From Brachycybe producta (lineage: Eukaryota; Arthropoda; Diplopoda; Playtdesmida; Andrognathidae), in the NCBI GenBank assembly GCA_036925085.1, contig JAUPFP010000024.1, forward strand, positions 572,001-636,000: a stretch of DNA of 64,000 bases, read 5' to 3'. The notes beneath the pieces were generated by a model that ran no database searches, was not told the DNA's origin, and was given only the letters and a program-made list of their open reading frames with translations. The position numbers were made by a program, and so were the translations under genes. Shown here piece by piece: positions 44,195 to 56,600 of the stretch (position 1 is the first letter of the stretch; every line of letters starts with the position of its first letter).

Positions 44195-46822
44195 ATGGAA
44201 AAAGATGACACTAATAGCAAAGGCACTTATGATACAATGGCCACACCCAGTCCACCCATCACGTCCAATGGCGAAAACAGAAATTCAGACAACCAAAACC
44301 AAACTGAACTCAATTCCATTTCGAAAAAATTCTTTGGCAGTCACTTGGGAAAGGCGTTTTTACTCTATCTTTCACTCACAGTCTTGTGTTTGTTAATCTG
44401 GGGTACTTTATACTCCATTACTGGACTGTCCAGTTGGCCGGGAGGATTGTTGTTTGCACTCTTCTTTTTGCCTATTTTTTCGTGGATAGGAGGAGAAATT
44501 ATAAATCTCATTCATCTGCCACCTCTTTTAGGTATTTGGCATCGTAACAAGCAATTTTGCATATTGCATTAATAACTACTGTTGTCATTTTAGGCATGTT
44601 GATCGTTGGGTTTTGCTTACGAAACATACCTTACATCAATTTTGCCAAAGACATACAACCTTCTTGGTCTTCGGCCTTTAGGTCAATTTAATGCGGAAAG
44701 GAAAGGTACAAGTGTGGAACATTGCGTTGCTAATTCTAGTCTGTAACCATGCAGAAATGCTGCTCTGGCCATCATACTCACTCGAGCAGGATTGGGTTTA
44801 GATGTTCAAAAGTTAAGGAAGTTGAGTTTTACTTGGGGTAAATTAGCTTTCGTTCCGTGCCTCTCGGAGGGAGTAGTGGCTGCCATTGCCACACGTATTA
44901 TACTTGGATTTCCATGGTTGTGGTCCTTTATGATGGGGTATGCCATCATGTATTTATTGATTACCACGTAATTATGGCAAGCTAATTGTGGCCGTTTCAG
45001 GTTCGTGATTGCGAGTGTCTCGCCCGCTGTAGTCGTGCCAAGCATGCTTAATCTCCAGGAAATGGGTTTCGGAGTTGAGAAAGGAATTCCGTCGTTACTT
45101 ATTGCTGCCGGGAGCTTGGATAATGTCGTGAGCATTACAGCTTTCGGAATCTTTCTCAGCATAACTTTTTCTTCTCGTTAGTATTTTATTGAAAAAACTT
45201 AAAAATAGTGATTGGAATTTGTACTTTGTACTTTTTTTATTAGAATCTTTGGTAATGACAATCTTGCAAGGTCCTATAGAAATCATTATGGGTGTTTTGT
45301 ATGGACTTATTCTAGGCGGCATTGCATGGTTTTTGGGAAATAAAATCAAGGTGAATAAATTATTTCAACTTTGTTAATTTAATTGATAATTTGGCTTCAT
45401 TTCTTGTGCAGGGAATATCTCTATTACTTCGATGTTTGCTGTTGCTGTTCATTAGCATGTTTTCCATGTTTGGATGTACACTTATCGGGTATTCAGGTGC
45501 TGGATCATTGGGATGTCTGACTGCGTCTTTCGTCACCGGTTATGGATGGCACAAAACAGGATTAGATGTAAGCTACCGAATTTGGCAGTGGACATTAGAA
45601 TTGTACATGTATATGTGGTATTTGTTTTGCATGTGTTACAGAAAGATGTAAGCCAAGTTTTCAACACTGTTTGGATCATATTTCAGCCTATTTTATTTGG
45701 TCTGATTGGTTCCGAAGTTACGATGTCTAGTTTAAACAGCAACACTGTTGGTACGAATTGAAATGAAAACTGTCATTTCTAAGTCGAACAATTATTCCTA
45801 AATGATGTCTACAGTATATATAACAAATAAATACATGGCTCATATTTGTTCACCTACCATCTTCAGACAGTATGCAAAGTTGTATATACAACACTTATCA
45901 ACATATTTTTAAATGTTTCAGTCATTTTTTGTCAATAAACCTGACAAAATTGTTCTAAATTTAATTTTCTGTTTGTAAAGTTTTATTTTTCGACAAAAAA
46001 AAATCATTTTGTTTAGACAATAGTCTATATTTGAGTGTGGGCCCTAGTAAAACTATTAGAATTTTATAATTTAATAATATTTTAGGCAAATTTTGGTGCT
46101 TAGTAAATGAAAATGTTTTGTAAAGTATTTAATTTTATTTAGCAATCTTACCAAAATATGTAACTGTTTTTCTCAGCCATGTGACCAAAAATGCTACACT
46201 ATTTATACAACATATTTTTTTCCAGTTTTAAGTTAATATTTAACTGGTATAAAATTTATGATTTTTATAATCTAAAAATCCTTGCTTCATCTATAAGTTT
46301 TAACTTACTTATAAGAAAATATGATTTTTATTGGCAATAATTTCAGGCCTTGGCATTGCCGTTATCATCATCTCTATTACGTATAGGACAATTTGCACAT
46401 TCTTATTAATGTTACGTGGAAGTTTCAATTTGAAGGAAACCTTGTTTATCGCAGTTGCGTGGTTGCCAAAGGCCACTGTTCAGGTTTTTAATTTAAAACA
46501 ATCGTTTTTATTGAAAAATAATTCTACATAAACATTGTTTGATGGCGTAGGCTGCAATTGGTCCCATTGCATTGGATATGGCTACAAGAATGGATGCTGG
46601 CACTAATGCTATAAACATGGGCAGACAGGTTAATCACTCTGTTAATTATATAATGGCACCATAAATATGTTAATTAATTTTTTTTTGTGTCCTGTATAGA
46701 TTTTAACTATAGCCGTTTTGGCCATCTTGATCACGGCACCAATCGGAGCCATTGGAATATCAGTGATTGGACCTCGTGTTTTACAAAGAGAAGTTTCACG
46801 AGAAGTTGTTACGTTACCGTAA
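44195..46822 (+). CDS. SLC9B/NHA-type Na+/H+ antiporter, copy A
   Basis: A member of the CPA2/NHA antiporter family (NHA1/NHA2, SLC9B), 497 aa with many transmembrane helices. Exons: 44195-44531, 44594-44681, 44755-44937, 45001-45176, 45244-45350, 45412-45567, 45642-45750, 46347-46483, 46551-46628, 46700-46822. Exon phases match the other two copies. Family motifs: LTRAGLGLD, GFPWLWSF, QPILFGLIGSEV, TYRT (the helix Arg) and WLPKATVQAAIGPIALD. The ion-site motif reads AAGSLDNVV: Asp243 is followed by Asn244 where SLC9B proteins have Asp-Asp. Most introns are 60-75 bp; intron 7 is 596 bp against 90 bp in copy B. The message likely has a 5' non-coding exon, since an acceptor precedes the ATG. 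Confidence 0.93.
45751..46346. other. Expanded intron 7 of SLC9B copy A
   Basis: 596 bp against 90 bp for the same intron in copy B, so about 500 bp was gained here or lost in B. The extra DNA is AT-rich and holds AATAAA words (for example near 45825 and 45934). I see no terminal inverted repeats. Confidence 0.6.
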
Positions 46823-49265
46823 TTTAAGGGCGGTAAACAGCTAGCATATATTTGGCCATTTTGGCTTTAATGTAGAGATCTGCAAATGACAACAATTTTC
46901 TTTGTTACCCGGGTTACTGTAGCTTAGGCTACTTATAACATTTCCTCATCGAATTATTTCTAATTACTTTTTGATTTGAGTTTTTGAACAGAAAACTTGG
47001 TTTATTTTGCTGAACTTCTTTTACTTCTCGGTCACAATTCATTGTATTAATATTCTCTTAAGCATTAAAATTGCAAATTATTTTATTTCATTTATAAAGT
47101 TGCTTTTATAATTAGGAATTATTAATGTAAGTACAATGTAGTTATTAGTAACACACATAGGATGTCAAAAGTTAATTTTTGGTCAACTTGAAATGAGTTA
47201 GGGGCATATAATTTTGCAGTGGAAACAATTGAGTTGTTGTTTTTTCTTCTTTTGAATTTAAAAGAAAAGTTCAGTTTTGTCTATTTATTTCCACAAGCTT
47301 CTAAAATCGCAGGGATTTTCTAAAGGAAACATTACGGTCTAACTGACAAAAGTTGTCCATTAATGGACTTCGATTTTTATAAATTATGCGTAGATTGATT
47401 CTAAAGCAAGCCAATAACGTATAAATGTTTTTTGTTTTGTCTAACTAGCTTTTATTTATTTTGCTTACACAGGTTTTTGTTTAATGTGAATAATTTTATT
47501 TAATTCTCCACTGAGGAGGGTCTTAAAGATCAAAGTACATTTTATTAAAAAAGTAAGGTTATTTTGTACAAAAAAATATTTTGTATTTCTTTCAAGCTAT
47601 TTTGTTTTCCGGGGTCATTTATTGATTATAGTTTTCACAAGTCAAGTTTAATTAATATTGACGGGTAAAGTCAATTGCAGCCCGGTTATCGACACTGGTA
47701 ATTTGTATGTGTGAGATATGAGATTTATCGTGTTTTTTTCAATGATTAGGCTGTTTGTGTTTGGGAGTCTTGGAGGTTGTTCACCTGTTTTATCATAGAG
47801 TGCTATACTTAGAATGCTATAATTAGGGTTTGCTATTTGTTTGTATTCTTAATTACAATGAATTTTGCAAATAACGTGTAAAATTGTGTTTTACTTTTTA
47901 TTCTACATTTTAAATTACAAAAGCGAGATTTTCTTTAAAAAAAAAAGAATTAAGTGATTAGTACTAATTTAAAATTCCTATTCATATGGGTGTCATTTTC
48001 ACAAGACATAATACATTATAATGTGTTTATTCAAGCCACTTTTCAACTTAAATTTTAAATTTGCATAAGAGGAATTATTATGGTATGTGTTAGTTAACAG
48101 AATATTTTCACAATGAATTTCTGATGCTGTTTTTTAACTAAATTGTCCCTTTGCTATAGGCTCTTTGGGTTGCTTGAAGAATTAATTGTTCAAATTGAAA
48201 TACCAAATATTTCTTATATGGAGATGATGAAACAAAGATGTTGAAGATGAAGAGCCTCCTCCTACCCTTTGAAGGTTTTTCTTTTGTGAAAAGAATTGAG
48301 AGTCAAGATGGATTGTTGATTTTTATGTTCTCAAGTCCAGTTTCATTCAAAGTTGAATTTTAACCCTAATGTTTGTTCTTTTTAGTTTTCTTCTAATTGT
48401 GTTTGTTTTTGAAAAGTAATAAGTCACATGGTTTGCTTTCAATTTTATTTTTCAGATTTCAACCTGAGGATTGTTACAGTAATATTGCAATTTAGAAAAT
48501 CAACCTGGGAGACAATTTCAAAAAAGTATTGATGTTAAAGAAACAACTGGCTATAATAATAAATAAGTAAACAATAAAAAAAGTGAGAGTAGGTGCAAGA
48601 TAATGTTATACATACTGTATATCACATAATCAAAGTTATTTGACTAGGTGACATGTGACCTGAACAGATGTATTATTTGTTGAGCACATCTGGAAATGGG
48701 TTGTAAAAATATACATACTGGTATATGCAATTTTGATAAAATTTCGAAGAAAGACACTTTATATGTATTTCTATTGTCTATTTTATTCTTAGAATAGCTA
48801 AACAAGTCTTGAATTTCTAAAACTATAAGTCATGTGGTTGATTATTCTGGTAATTAGTTCCTACTTTTATTTAGAATGGAATTGTCATTTTTTGTTTTCT
48901 TTGCAATTACGAGTATTTTTTTTATAAAGATGAGACAATATTGTCGTAATTAAATATTCAATTATTAAATTCCACATTGTATTCAATATTCTCGTTTTCA
49001 AGATTGCAAAATTACATCGGGACTTTAGACTTCATTCTGAATATTTGGTGAATTCGGTAAGTTGGTTTGATTGTTAGATGGGGTTTTGTGACTGTCATTA
49101 CTTGTCTGAATACATGTGCCATAACCTTAAGTTATGACGTGACGGCTGTTTAGTGATATTTGATCACGCCCTACTTAAAGAAACCTGAGCATCAATGATT
49201 GTAGTTGAATTTAGTTATAAAATTAAAATTAAATTTCTTTCTATGTTAACAGTAGCTGTCTGTCA
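46823..49265. other. Spacer between SLC9B copies A and B
   Basis: AT-rich, with no coding exon supported. The right part from about 48805 is a diverged copy of the DNA upstream of copy A (from about 43755): both share CTGGTAATTAGTT, TTTGTTTTCTT and ATATTTGGTGAATTC in the same order. This defines the duplicated block. Confidence 0.6.
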
Positions 49266-51408
49266 ATGGAAAAAGCCGACACCGAAAGCGAAGGATCTCC
49301 CGTTGTATCTAAAAGCAAGACCACTTACAAGGCAATGGCCTCCTCCACTCCATGCATCGAAACCAATGGCGAAAACAGGAATTTGGAGGACGACATCTCA
49401 ACTAAACGCTTTGCCGTTTTGCAACGGTTTCTCGACAGTCATTTGGGAAAGGCGTTTTTACTCTATCTCTTGCTTGCAGTCTTGTGTTTGTTAATTTGGG
49501 GTACTTTATACTCTGTGACCGGACAGTCTAGTTGGCCAGGGGGATTGTTTTTTGCACTCTTCTTTTTGCCCATTTTTTCATGGATAGGAGGACAAATTAT
49601 AAGTCTCGTTCATCTGCCACCTCTTTTAGGTAATTGGCATCGTAACAAGCGATTTTTATATTGCATTAATAACTACTGCTGTCATTTAGGCATGTTGATC
49701 GTTGGGTTTTGCTTACGGAATATACCTTACATCAATTTTGCCAAAGACATACAACCTTCTTGGTCTTCAGCCTTTAGGTCATTTTAATGGGGAAGGGATA
49801 ATTACAACTGTGCAAGAGTGTGTTGCTAATTCTAGTCTGTAACCATGCAGAAATGCTGCTCTGGCCACCATACTCACTAGAGCAGGATTGGGTTTAGATG
49901 TTCAAAAGTTGAAGAAATTGAGTTTCATTTGGGGTAAATTAGCTTTCGTTCCTTGTCTCTCGGAGGGAGTCGTGGCAGCCATTGCTACAAATGTTATATT
50001 TGGATTTCCATGGTTGTGGTCCTTTATGATGGGGTATGTCATCATGTATTTATTGATTACCACGTAATTATGGCAAGCTAATTGTGGCCGTTTCAGGTTC
50101 GTGATTGCGAGTGTCTCGCCTGCTGTCGTCGTGCCAAGTATGCTTAATCTTCAGGAAAAGGGATATGGAGTGGAGAAAGGAATACCGTCGTTACTTATTG
50201 CAGCCGGGAGCGTGGATAATGTTGTGGCCATCACGGCTTTTGGAATTTTTCTCAGCATCACCTTTTCTTCTCGTTAGTATTTTATTGAAAACAACCTAAA
50301 AAGAACGTGATTGTAATTTGGGACGTGTGAATTTTTACCTTTTTTTAGAATCTTTGGTAATGACAATCTTGCAAGGTCCTATAGAGGTCATTATGGGTGT
50401 TTCGTACGGACTTATTTTAGGTGGCATTGCGTGGTTTTTGGGAAATAAAATCGAGGTGAACAAACTATTTATATATTGTTAACTTAATTGATACTTATGG
50501 TTTAATCACTCCGTTTTTCTGCAGGGAATATCTCTGTTACTTCGATGTTTCCTGTTGCTGTTCATTACCATGTTTTCCATGTTTGGAGGTACGCTTATCG
50601 GATATTCGGGTGCTGGACCATTGGGATGTCTGACGGCGTCTTTCGTCACCGGTTATGGATGGCACAAAACAGGATTGGATGTAAGCTACCGAGTTTGGCA
50701 GTGGACATTAGAATTGTATATGTGGTTTTTTTGTGTGTGTTACAGAAAGATGTAAGCCTAGTTTTCAACACTGTTTGGATCATATTTCAGCCTATTTTAT
50801 TTGGTCTGATTGGTTCTGAGGTTACAGTGTCTAGTTTAGACAGCAACACTGTTGGTACGAATTTGAATGATTACATTATAAATGAAATTATTAATAGATG
50901 AAAATTTTACAAGTGTTATTGATGGTTATAACATTAATTTCTAGGTCTTGGCATTGCCATTATCATTATTTCTGTTACGTTTAGAACAATGTGCACCTTT
51001 GTCATAATGTTGCGCGAAAGTTTCAATATGAAAGAAACTTTGTTTATTGCTGTTGCCTGGTTGCCGAAGGCCACTGTTCAGGTCTCTTTTTTTAATTTAA
51101 AAAATCGTTTTTATTCAAAAATTCTACATAAATATTATTTGACAACATAGGCTGCAATTGGTCCCATTGCCATGGATATGGCTACTAGAATGGATGCTGG
51201 CACTGATGCCATAAACATGGGCAGACAGGTTCATTACTTAGACAATAGCACATCAAATATCATAATGATTTTTTTTATTATCTAGATTTTAACTATAGGC
51301 GTTTTGGCCATCTTGATCACGGCACCGATCGGAGCCATCGGAATATCGATCATGGGACCTCGAGTTTTAGAAAGAGAACCTTCACGAGAAGTTGTTTCAC
51401 TTTCGTAA
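49266..51408 (+). CDS. SLC9B/NHA-type Na+/H+ antiporter, copy B
   Basis: A recent tandem duplicate of copy A, 506 aa. Exons: 49266-49629, 49690-49777, 49851-50033, 50097-50272, 50349-50455, 50525-50680, 50746-50854, 50945-51081, 51151-51228, 51286-51408. Proteins A and B are nearly identical from the first membrane helix on, and even their short introns align. The N-terminal cytosolic part differs most. The ion-site motif is AAGSVDNVV (Asp252-Asn253), so it shares the Asp-to-Asn change of copy A. FRT and WLPKATVQAAIG are kept. All junctions are intact, so it is presumably expressed. Confidence 0.93.
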
Positions 51409-51884
51409 TGTGAGAGGTAAATATCGAATGGCTTTATATGTTGCATTCAAAATATTTAGCCCTTTTTTGTGTATTTAATACTTAATTACAATTTACCCAC
51501 TTCAAACAAACTAAAACTTTTTTTCTGTTAAATAACCCTTCACTAATAACTTAAGCAATGTCAGATACCTATAAATCCCCATACAAGATATAATAGTTTC
51601 GTGTTAAAATAAACAATTTGACTGATCAGACGCGACTAAATAATTTCCTAAGTAATTTTCCCCATTATCCTGATAGAGTTTTGCCACTATGAACTTGAAG
51701 CTTGCGACATTAGAGGAGGGTTGACAAAAAACGTTTGATATGTACTTTGACCAGTTGAAAACAACAGGTTTCTTCAATGTTTTTGTTATTACCATCTTTT
51801 TATCATAGAAAATGACACAGGCCCAAGTCATAAGCTTCAAGTCTACAGTGAGGCGACTATAGATGCGCATGCATTTCAACTATT
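51409..51884. other. Convergent 3' region of SLC9B copy B and the mucin gene
   Basis: It separates two stop codons on opposite strands. It holds the second copy of the foldback family at about 51683-51870, which would lie in the 3' UTR of the mucin gene. Confidence 0.5.
51683..51870. repeat. Foldback element, copy 2
   Basis: The left arm ACTATGAACTTGAAGCTTGC and the inverted right arm ACTGTAGACTTGAAGCTTAT match each other and match the right arm of the copy at 25176-25290, whose outer sequence is also CAGTG(C/A)GGCGA. Confidence 0.5.
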
Positions 51885-53636
51885 TCAGTTTTTAGCCTTA
51901 GTATGTTTGTCATCACTTTGTGGTGTCTTTGTGGATTCTAGTTCTTTGTCATGTTTAGTTGTCTGCTCGGTTTCTACAATAACTGTCGTCATTTTGGTTT
52001 CTCCAATTGTTTCTTCAGTCATTGTTAACTCTGTGACTTCCTCGGTCGCATTGCTGCTCGCATTTGACGAGTTTTCTGTAGTCATTGTAGATTCTCCGTC
52101 TGATGTTTTGCCGTCTGCATCAGTTGTATTGGTATCTTCATGAGTAGATGAAGTAGATTCTTCGGTATTTTGACTTGTGACGTTATCGTCACTGGTATTT
52201 AGGCCCACCGTGCTAATTAGAGAATCCAGAGTTGTATCTTCATGATCTTCGGTAGCATTTGCAGTTATGTCGGTGGTATTTAATTCTACGTTTTCTTCAG
52301 TTGTCGTCAAAATGTCTGTCATATTTGCAGGTTCATCTTTACGTTTGATACGATCTGCCGTAGTGGTTGCGTTTGTATCAGTTGTTGTTGACTCGGATGC
52401 ATCAGTTGTATTCGATGTGTCTTCGGTTATTTCGGTGCCGGATCGTTCTGATGAATCTATAGTTGTGTTCGTCGATTCTTCTGTAGTTGTGAAATCTGTG
52501 CCGTTTGTAGAACCACTTACAGATTCTTCCATAGTTTCATTTGCGTCTGTTACATTGGAAGTGTCTAATGTGGTTTGCTCGGTTGTGTTTGAATTTTCCT
52601 CAGTACTATTAAGAGATTCTTCTATTAGTTTACCACTTTTTTCTGATTGGATAGTAGATGCCTCTGTAGTTTCTGTCATGTCCATCGTAGAGTTTCCACT
52701 TTTGGTTGATTCAGTTGTATTTTCATTTTCTCCTTCTTCTAGTTCTGTAGTATTGGTGTTTTCGCTGGTTGTTGCCTCGGTTGTTAAGTTTCCTAGATGT
52801 TCGTCCGTGTTCGCACTGGATTCAGCTTTTTCAGTTGTGGTGTTGGTTGCTTCACTTTCATTTTTCAAAGATTCACTTGTGAGTATTGGTTCTTCTGTCG
52901 TGTTTTTCTCTGCTTCATTTGTTGTTAAACTCTCCGTAGATTCCGCTGTTGTGGAGTTGCCTTCTGTTGAATTATCTTGCATGGCAGTTGATGTTTCGAT
53001 TGTCTCGTTAACCATTCCGTGGCCCATTCTAGCAGTCAGTGTCGGTTTCTCTGGTAATTTTTTCTGAGTCTGTTGTCGCTGGTCTAGATTATATCCTCCA
53101 GGGCTTTGTGGCGAAGTGGCCTCGCTGGTCTCTGTGGTTTGTGCCGCATCGTTGCCAGTTTCATAATCTGTAACCAATATTTGTTCAATGAAGTAAAATA
53201 GTAAAAGAGTGGTAAATCATGCATGCTGCATATATTGCGTACCTGATACAAGGGTGCCATTTACTCCCTCACTGGTCACCAGTCCTGGAGGCGCTTGTCG
53301 ATAAGTTTGATAAACTCCGGGTTGTTGGTCTTGATTAGGTTGACTTTTGCATCTCGCATGATTTGGCCAGTCACACACCATTAGCTTTGGATTGAAGTAG
53401 AGTCCTTCTGGACACTGAAATCCAATCGGAACTCCGTAATTACATATGAAAAAAAGACTGCAGTTCGTAGGGTGAGGTAGTAAGACTGCATCGTCGTTTT
53501 CATTTGTTTGTATTGGGCAGTTCACATTTGGTGGTGGAGGTGGCGGTGGTGTCATAGAAGAGGCAGCCAAAACATCCATCGCACATAAAATCACCAAAAC
53601 CAAAAACATTTTCACTGTGCCGCTTATTATCTCCAT
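51885..53636 (-). CDS. Secreted mucin with one chitin-binding type 2 domain, 2 coding exons
   Basis: Predicted extracellular peritrophin-type mucin of 558 aa. Exons on the minus strand: 53636-53243 and 53167-51885. A 5' non-coding exon is likely, with donor near 53814 and acceptor near 53653. A signal peptide (hydrophobic core about 11-24) is followed by a run of seven Pro. One CBM14 domain has six Cys at 40, 59, 65, 75, 88 and 96 (VCDWP is typical). The second exon is an almost pure Thr/Ser/Glu/Asn stretch with many N-x-T/S sites (for example NTTE, NSTE), with no Cys and no transmembrane helix. A furin-like RIKR lies at 404-407. It likely coats a chitin-containing layer or mucosal surface. 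Which peritrophin it corresponds to is unknown; it reads opposite to the SLC9B genes around it. Confidence 0.85.
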
Positions 53637-56600
53637 TTGCAAATGAATTTCTGAAAGAGAAATATTTTCAAATAATTAATTTAACAGGTTTTGATAAGGT
53701 TTCTTCGTAAAACACTTCTACGAAGGAACTTCCGAAAAACATATTTAAATTTACATTTTAAAATATAATTTAAATTATAGCTTTTGTTGAAAACGTAAAA
53801 TAAGTTTCACCTTACCTGTAATAATCCAATCCAATTTTATCAAAAATTATATCCAAATTTGAAAGTTACTTGTTCGAAGTTTTAAGAAAGGAATCGAAAG
53901 CTTAGATATTAATGGCTGGCTATTAACATTTGTTGTTGCTGTTGTGTCTGTGGTAACCACGGTTAGACTTTTGGATGGGGTTGGATCTTATGACCCGAGG
54001 AGATGAGCACTTCGATGCAAAATGAATGTTCGGATGTTTGTTAAGAGCTAAAATTAACTTCGGTTTCTACCTTGTGACCTTAACAATGAAATTTCATCTA
54101 CCCCATTTGTTTAGTTGAAAGGTTGAAATATTTACTTTAAGTTATGTGAATTGGGGATGTTCGTAATCTTTTTTTCATCCCTCCTCCCTTAGGCTGACAC
54201 AAAAACACTTTTACTTGTTGCTCATCTTTTTTTAAGGTTAGGATTTTCATAATTTATTATCTCCAATGTAGGGGGATATCTAAAAAAAAAAGGTTTTTTG
54301 CTTTGTAAATGAAGCAAGTCCAAGTGAAATTGTCTCTCTCAGTAAGACTCGGCCTTCCATGATATTTCAGTATTAATAGGTAGATACACTATAGTAGTAA
54401 TTTACTTCATCAAACGTAATTAGCATCTCTACTGCAATTATCACAGTAGATATGTGTTAATTACATATTTTGATGGCGTCATTGCAAGAAATCATTCACA
54501 CATTTACTGTGTATTTTTTCTCTCTCTACTTGTATTTTTGTGTCATAGTTGCCAAGACACTTTTTCAAAATTCCCTTTTTGATGCCAAATTTAAACATCT
54601 GATAAAAAGACAAATAAGACAATTGAAAATTTTGCAAATGTTATTATTTAAAATGTGACATTTAGTTTTCTATATGGTAGACATTATAATATTGATATCC
54701 TGGACATTGGTCACTTTGTTCTTGAATCCATATTATTTCAATACAATAAAATCTTTACGTTTCTAACTGATGAGTTTTTGACTTTAAATTATGAATAAAT
54801 TTATAAAGTGACTTAAACATTACACTTTATGACATATCACTAACATATACTCTAATGTTAGACTACTTATTTCATTCAATTTTTGATTTTTAATTTACTT
54901 AAAAAGCATGTTAGCATTTTTTTTACAAAAAATGGTGAATTTAGAAATCATTGAAAACCATTTTACTAGATATACATACCCGGTACTGTGTTAAATGTTT
55001 ATTGTTGTTGTAAATGTTCCTTTCCGTGTTTTGTGGTTTACATTAATTTTCCTAGTAAAAGTTGTGTTCCTGTGAGACAGGCACAAATGAAAAAAATCAC
55101 AAAATATGAATAAATGAAAAATACAAAGTAAGTTTAATTTTGTATGGGCACCGATATATAAGTTTTCCCAATCTGAGGGTTTGTGCATCTAGTTTTATGG
55201 TGTTTTCAAAGTTTAATACAGGGATTTGTGTAGGTTGTAATGCTGCAGGAATTCAGTGATGAAATTGGGATTCATTATTATTTTACAAGGTTTTATTCTA
55301 CTGTGAAATAAGCAATTATGATTAGGTATTTTCCATTATTAAGTATTTGCATAAACAATTGACTTCATACTTAAAATAGTGTATTTTATAATTAGTGAAT
55401 TGGCTCATTGCTTTTTTTTTCTCTCTTTCTAAATGATTACAGCTGCAATGACATAATCTGATAGTAGGTATATATACGTAGTGTATTTTAATTGAATTCT
55501 CAGTTTACTGACAATATTATAACTGGTTACATGTATCACTGTGATGGTTTATGGATTATCTGAAGATGGAAGAAGTTTCCATACCTGAAGCATGTTTAGG
55601 ACAATTTTGTAGAATTAGAAGAATTCTGTAGAATTTGTTCCTGGCTAAGGGTGTATAACATGGGCTTATGTATAAATTTATTCTTTAAAACACATTAGAA
55701 TTAATTCCTATATGCATTACAATTAAAACACGTTATGTTTTATATAAATGTTGACTTTGTTTAATACACTTGGAAGCCATGAGCTTTATTAAATAAAAGC
55801 TAAAAGACCAAACGGATTCTAAATTGTATTGTTTTTCTTACTTTCAACTTGGAGGTTAAAACCTCACCCATTTGTGATATTTCTTGCAATATAATTAGGT
55901 ATTAATTATATTATTGCATGCGTCATCATTTTATGTTTCTCACTCTTTAATCGTAATGATGGTAAACACCACAATTAAATATCCTCAAGACTAGTACTAG
56001 TCTAGCATCGATTTTTGTACAATACTTATTAGCAATGATTAATTTAGTAATTTGCATATCCCTGTTATTTTGTATTACTTTTTGTTAATTTGGATACAAA
56101 GAAAATATTTTTAATTTCATAACTTTGTTAGAACTTACAAGGGGCCTGGGTGCTTTATGGGTTGTTTTATATCTGGAGGACATTTTACTTTATTAGTTAA
56201 AATAACGTTTTAACGATTCAAATTGTCTACGTTTTTTATTTTTACTAACACTAAAAGTACTTTAAGATTTATTCATTACTGCAAAAAATAACAATCAAAT
56301 TAGTAGTTTTTCTAACTAAGAAACTGTAAATTCAGTTATTGGTTTTATAGAATATTAAATAGAGATGAATATTGAAAGGTCTGCTAAAACCATTCAAAAC
56401 AATCCGCGGTTAATTAATTTAGTCTTTTTTTTTTTCTTCAAATAAAATTTTTTTTATTTTCACCTGGGAAGATAAACGAAGGTACTTAGCAGTTATATTC
56501 GTAGTTATTTTAATGTTTTTCAATTTTTTTTTTACATATAACGAAAATGTGACCATTCTTCCATCTTAATTTCCACAGACTGTTAGGATTTTTTTTATTC

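Noticed and set aside
52267..53067. Open frame of 266 codons on the plus strand
   Set aside because: It is the antisense shadow of the Thr/Ser-rich mucin exon; the repetitive codon pattern keeps the reverse frame open. There is no start context, splice context or family match.
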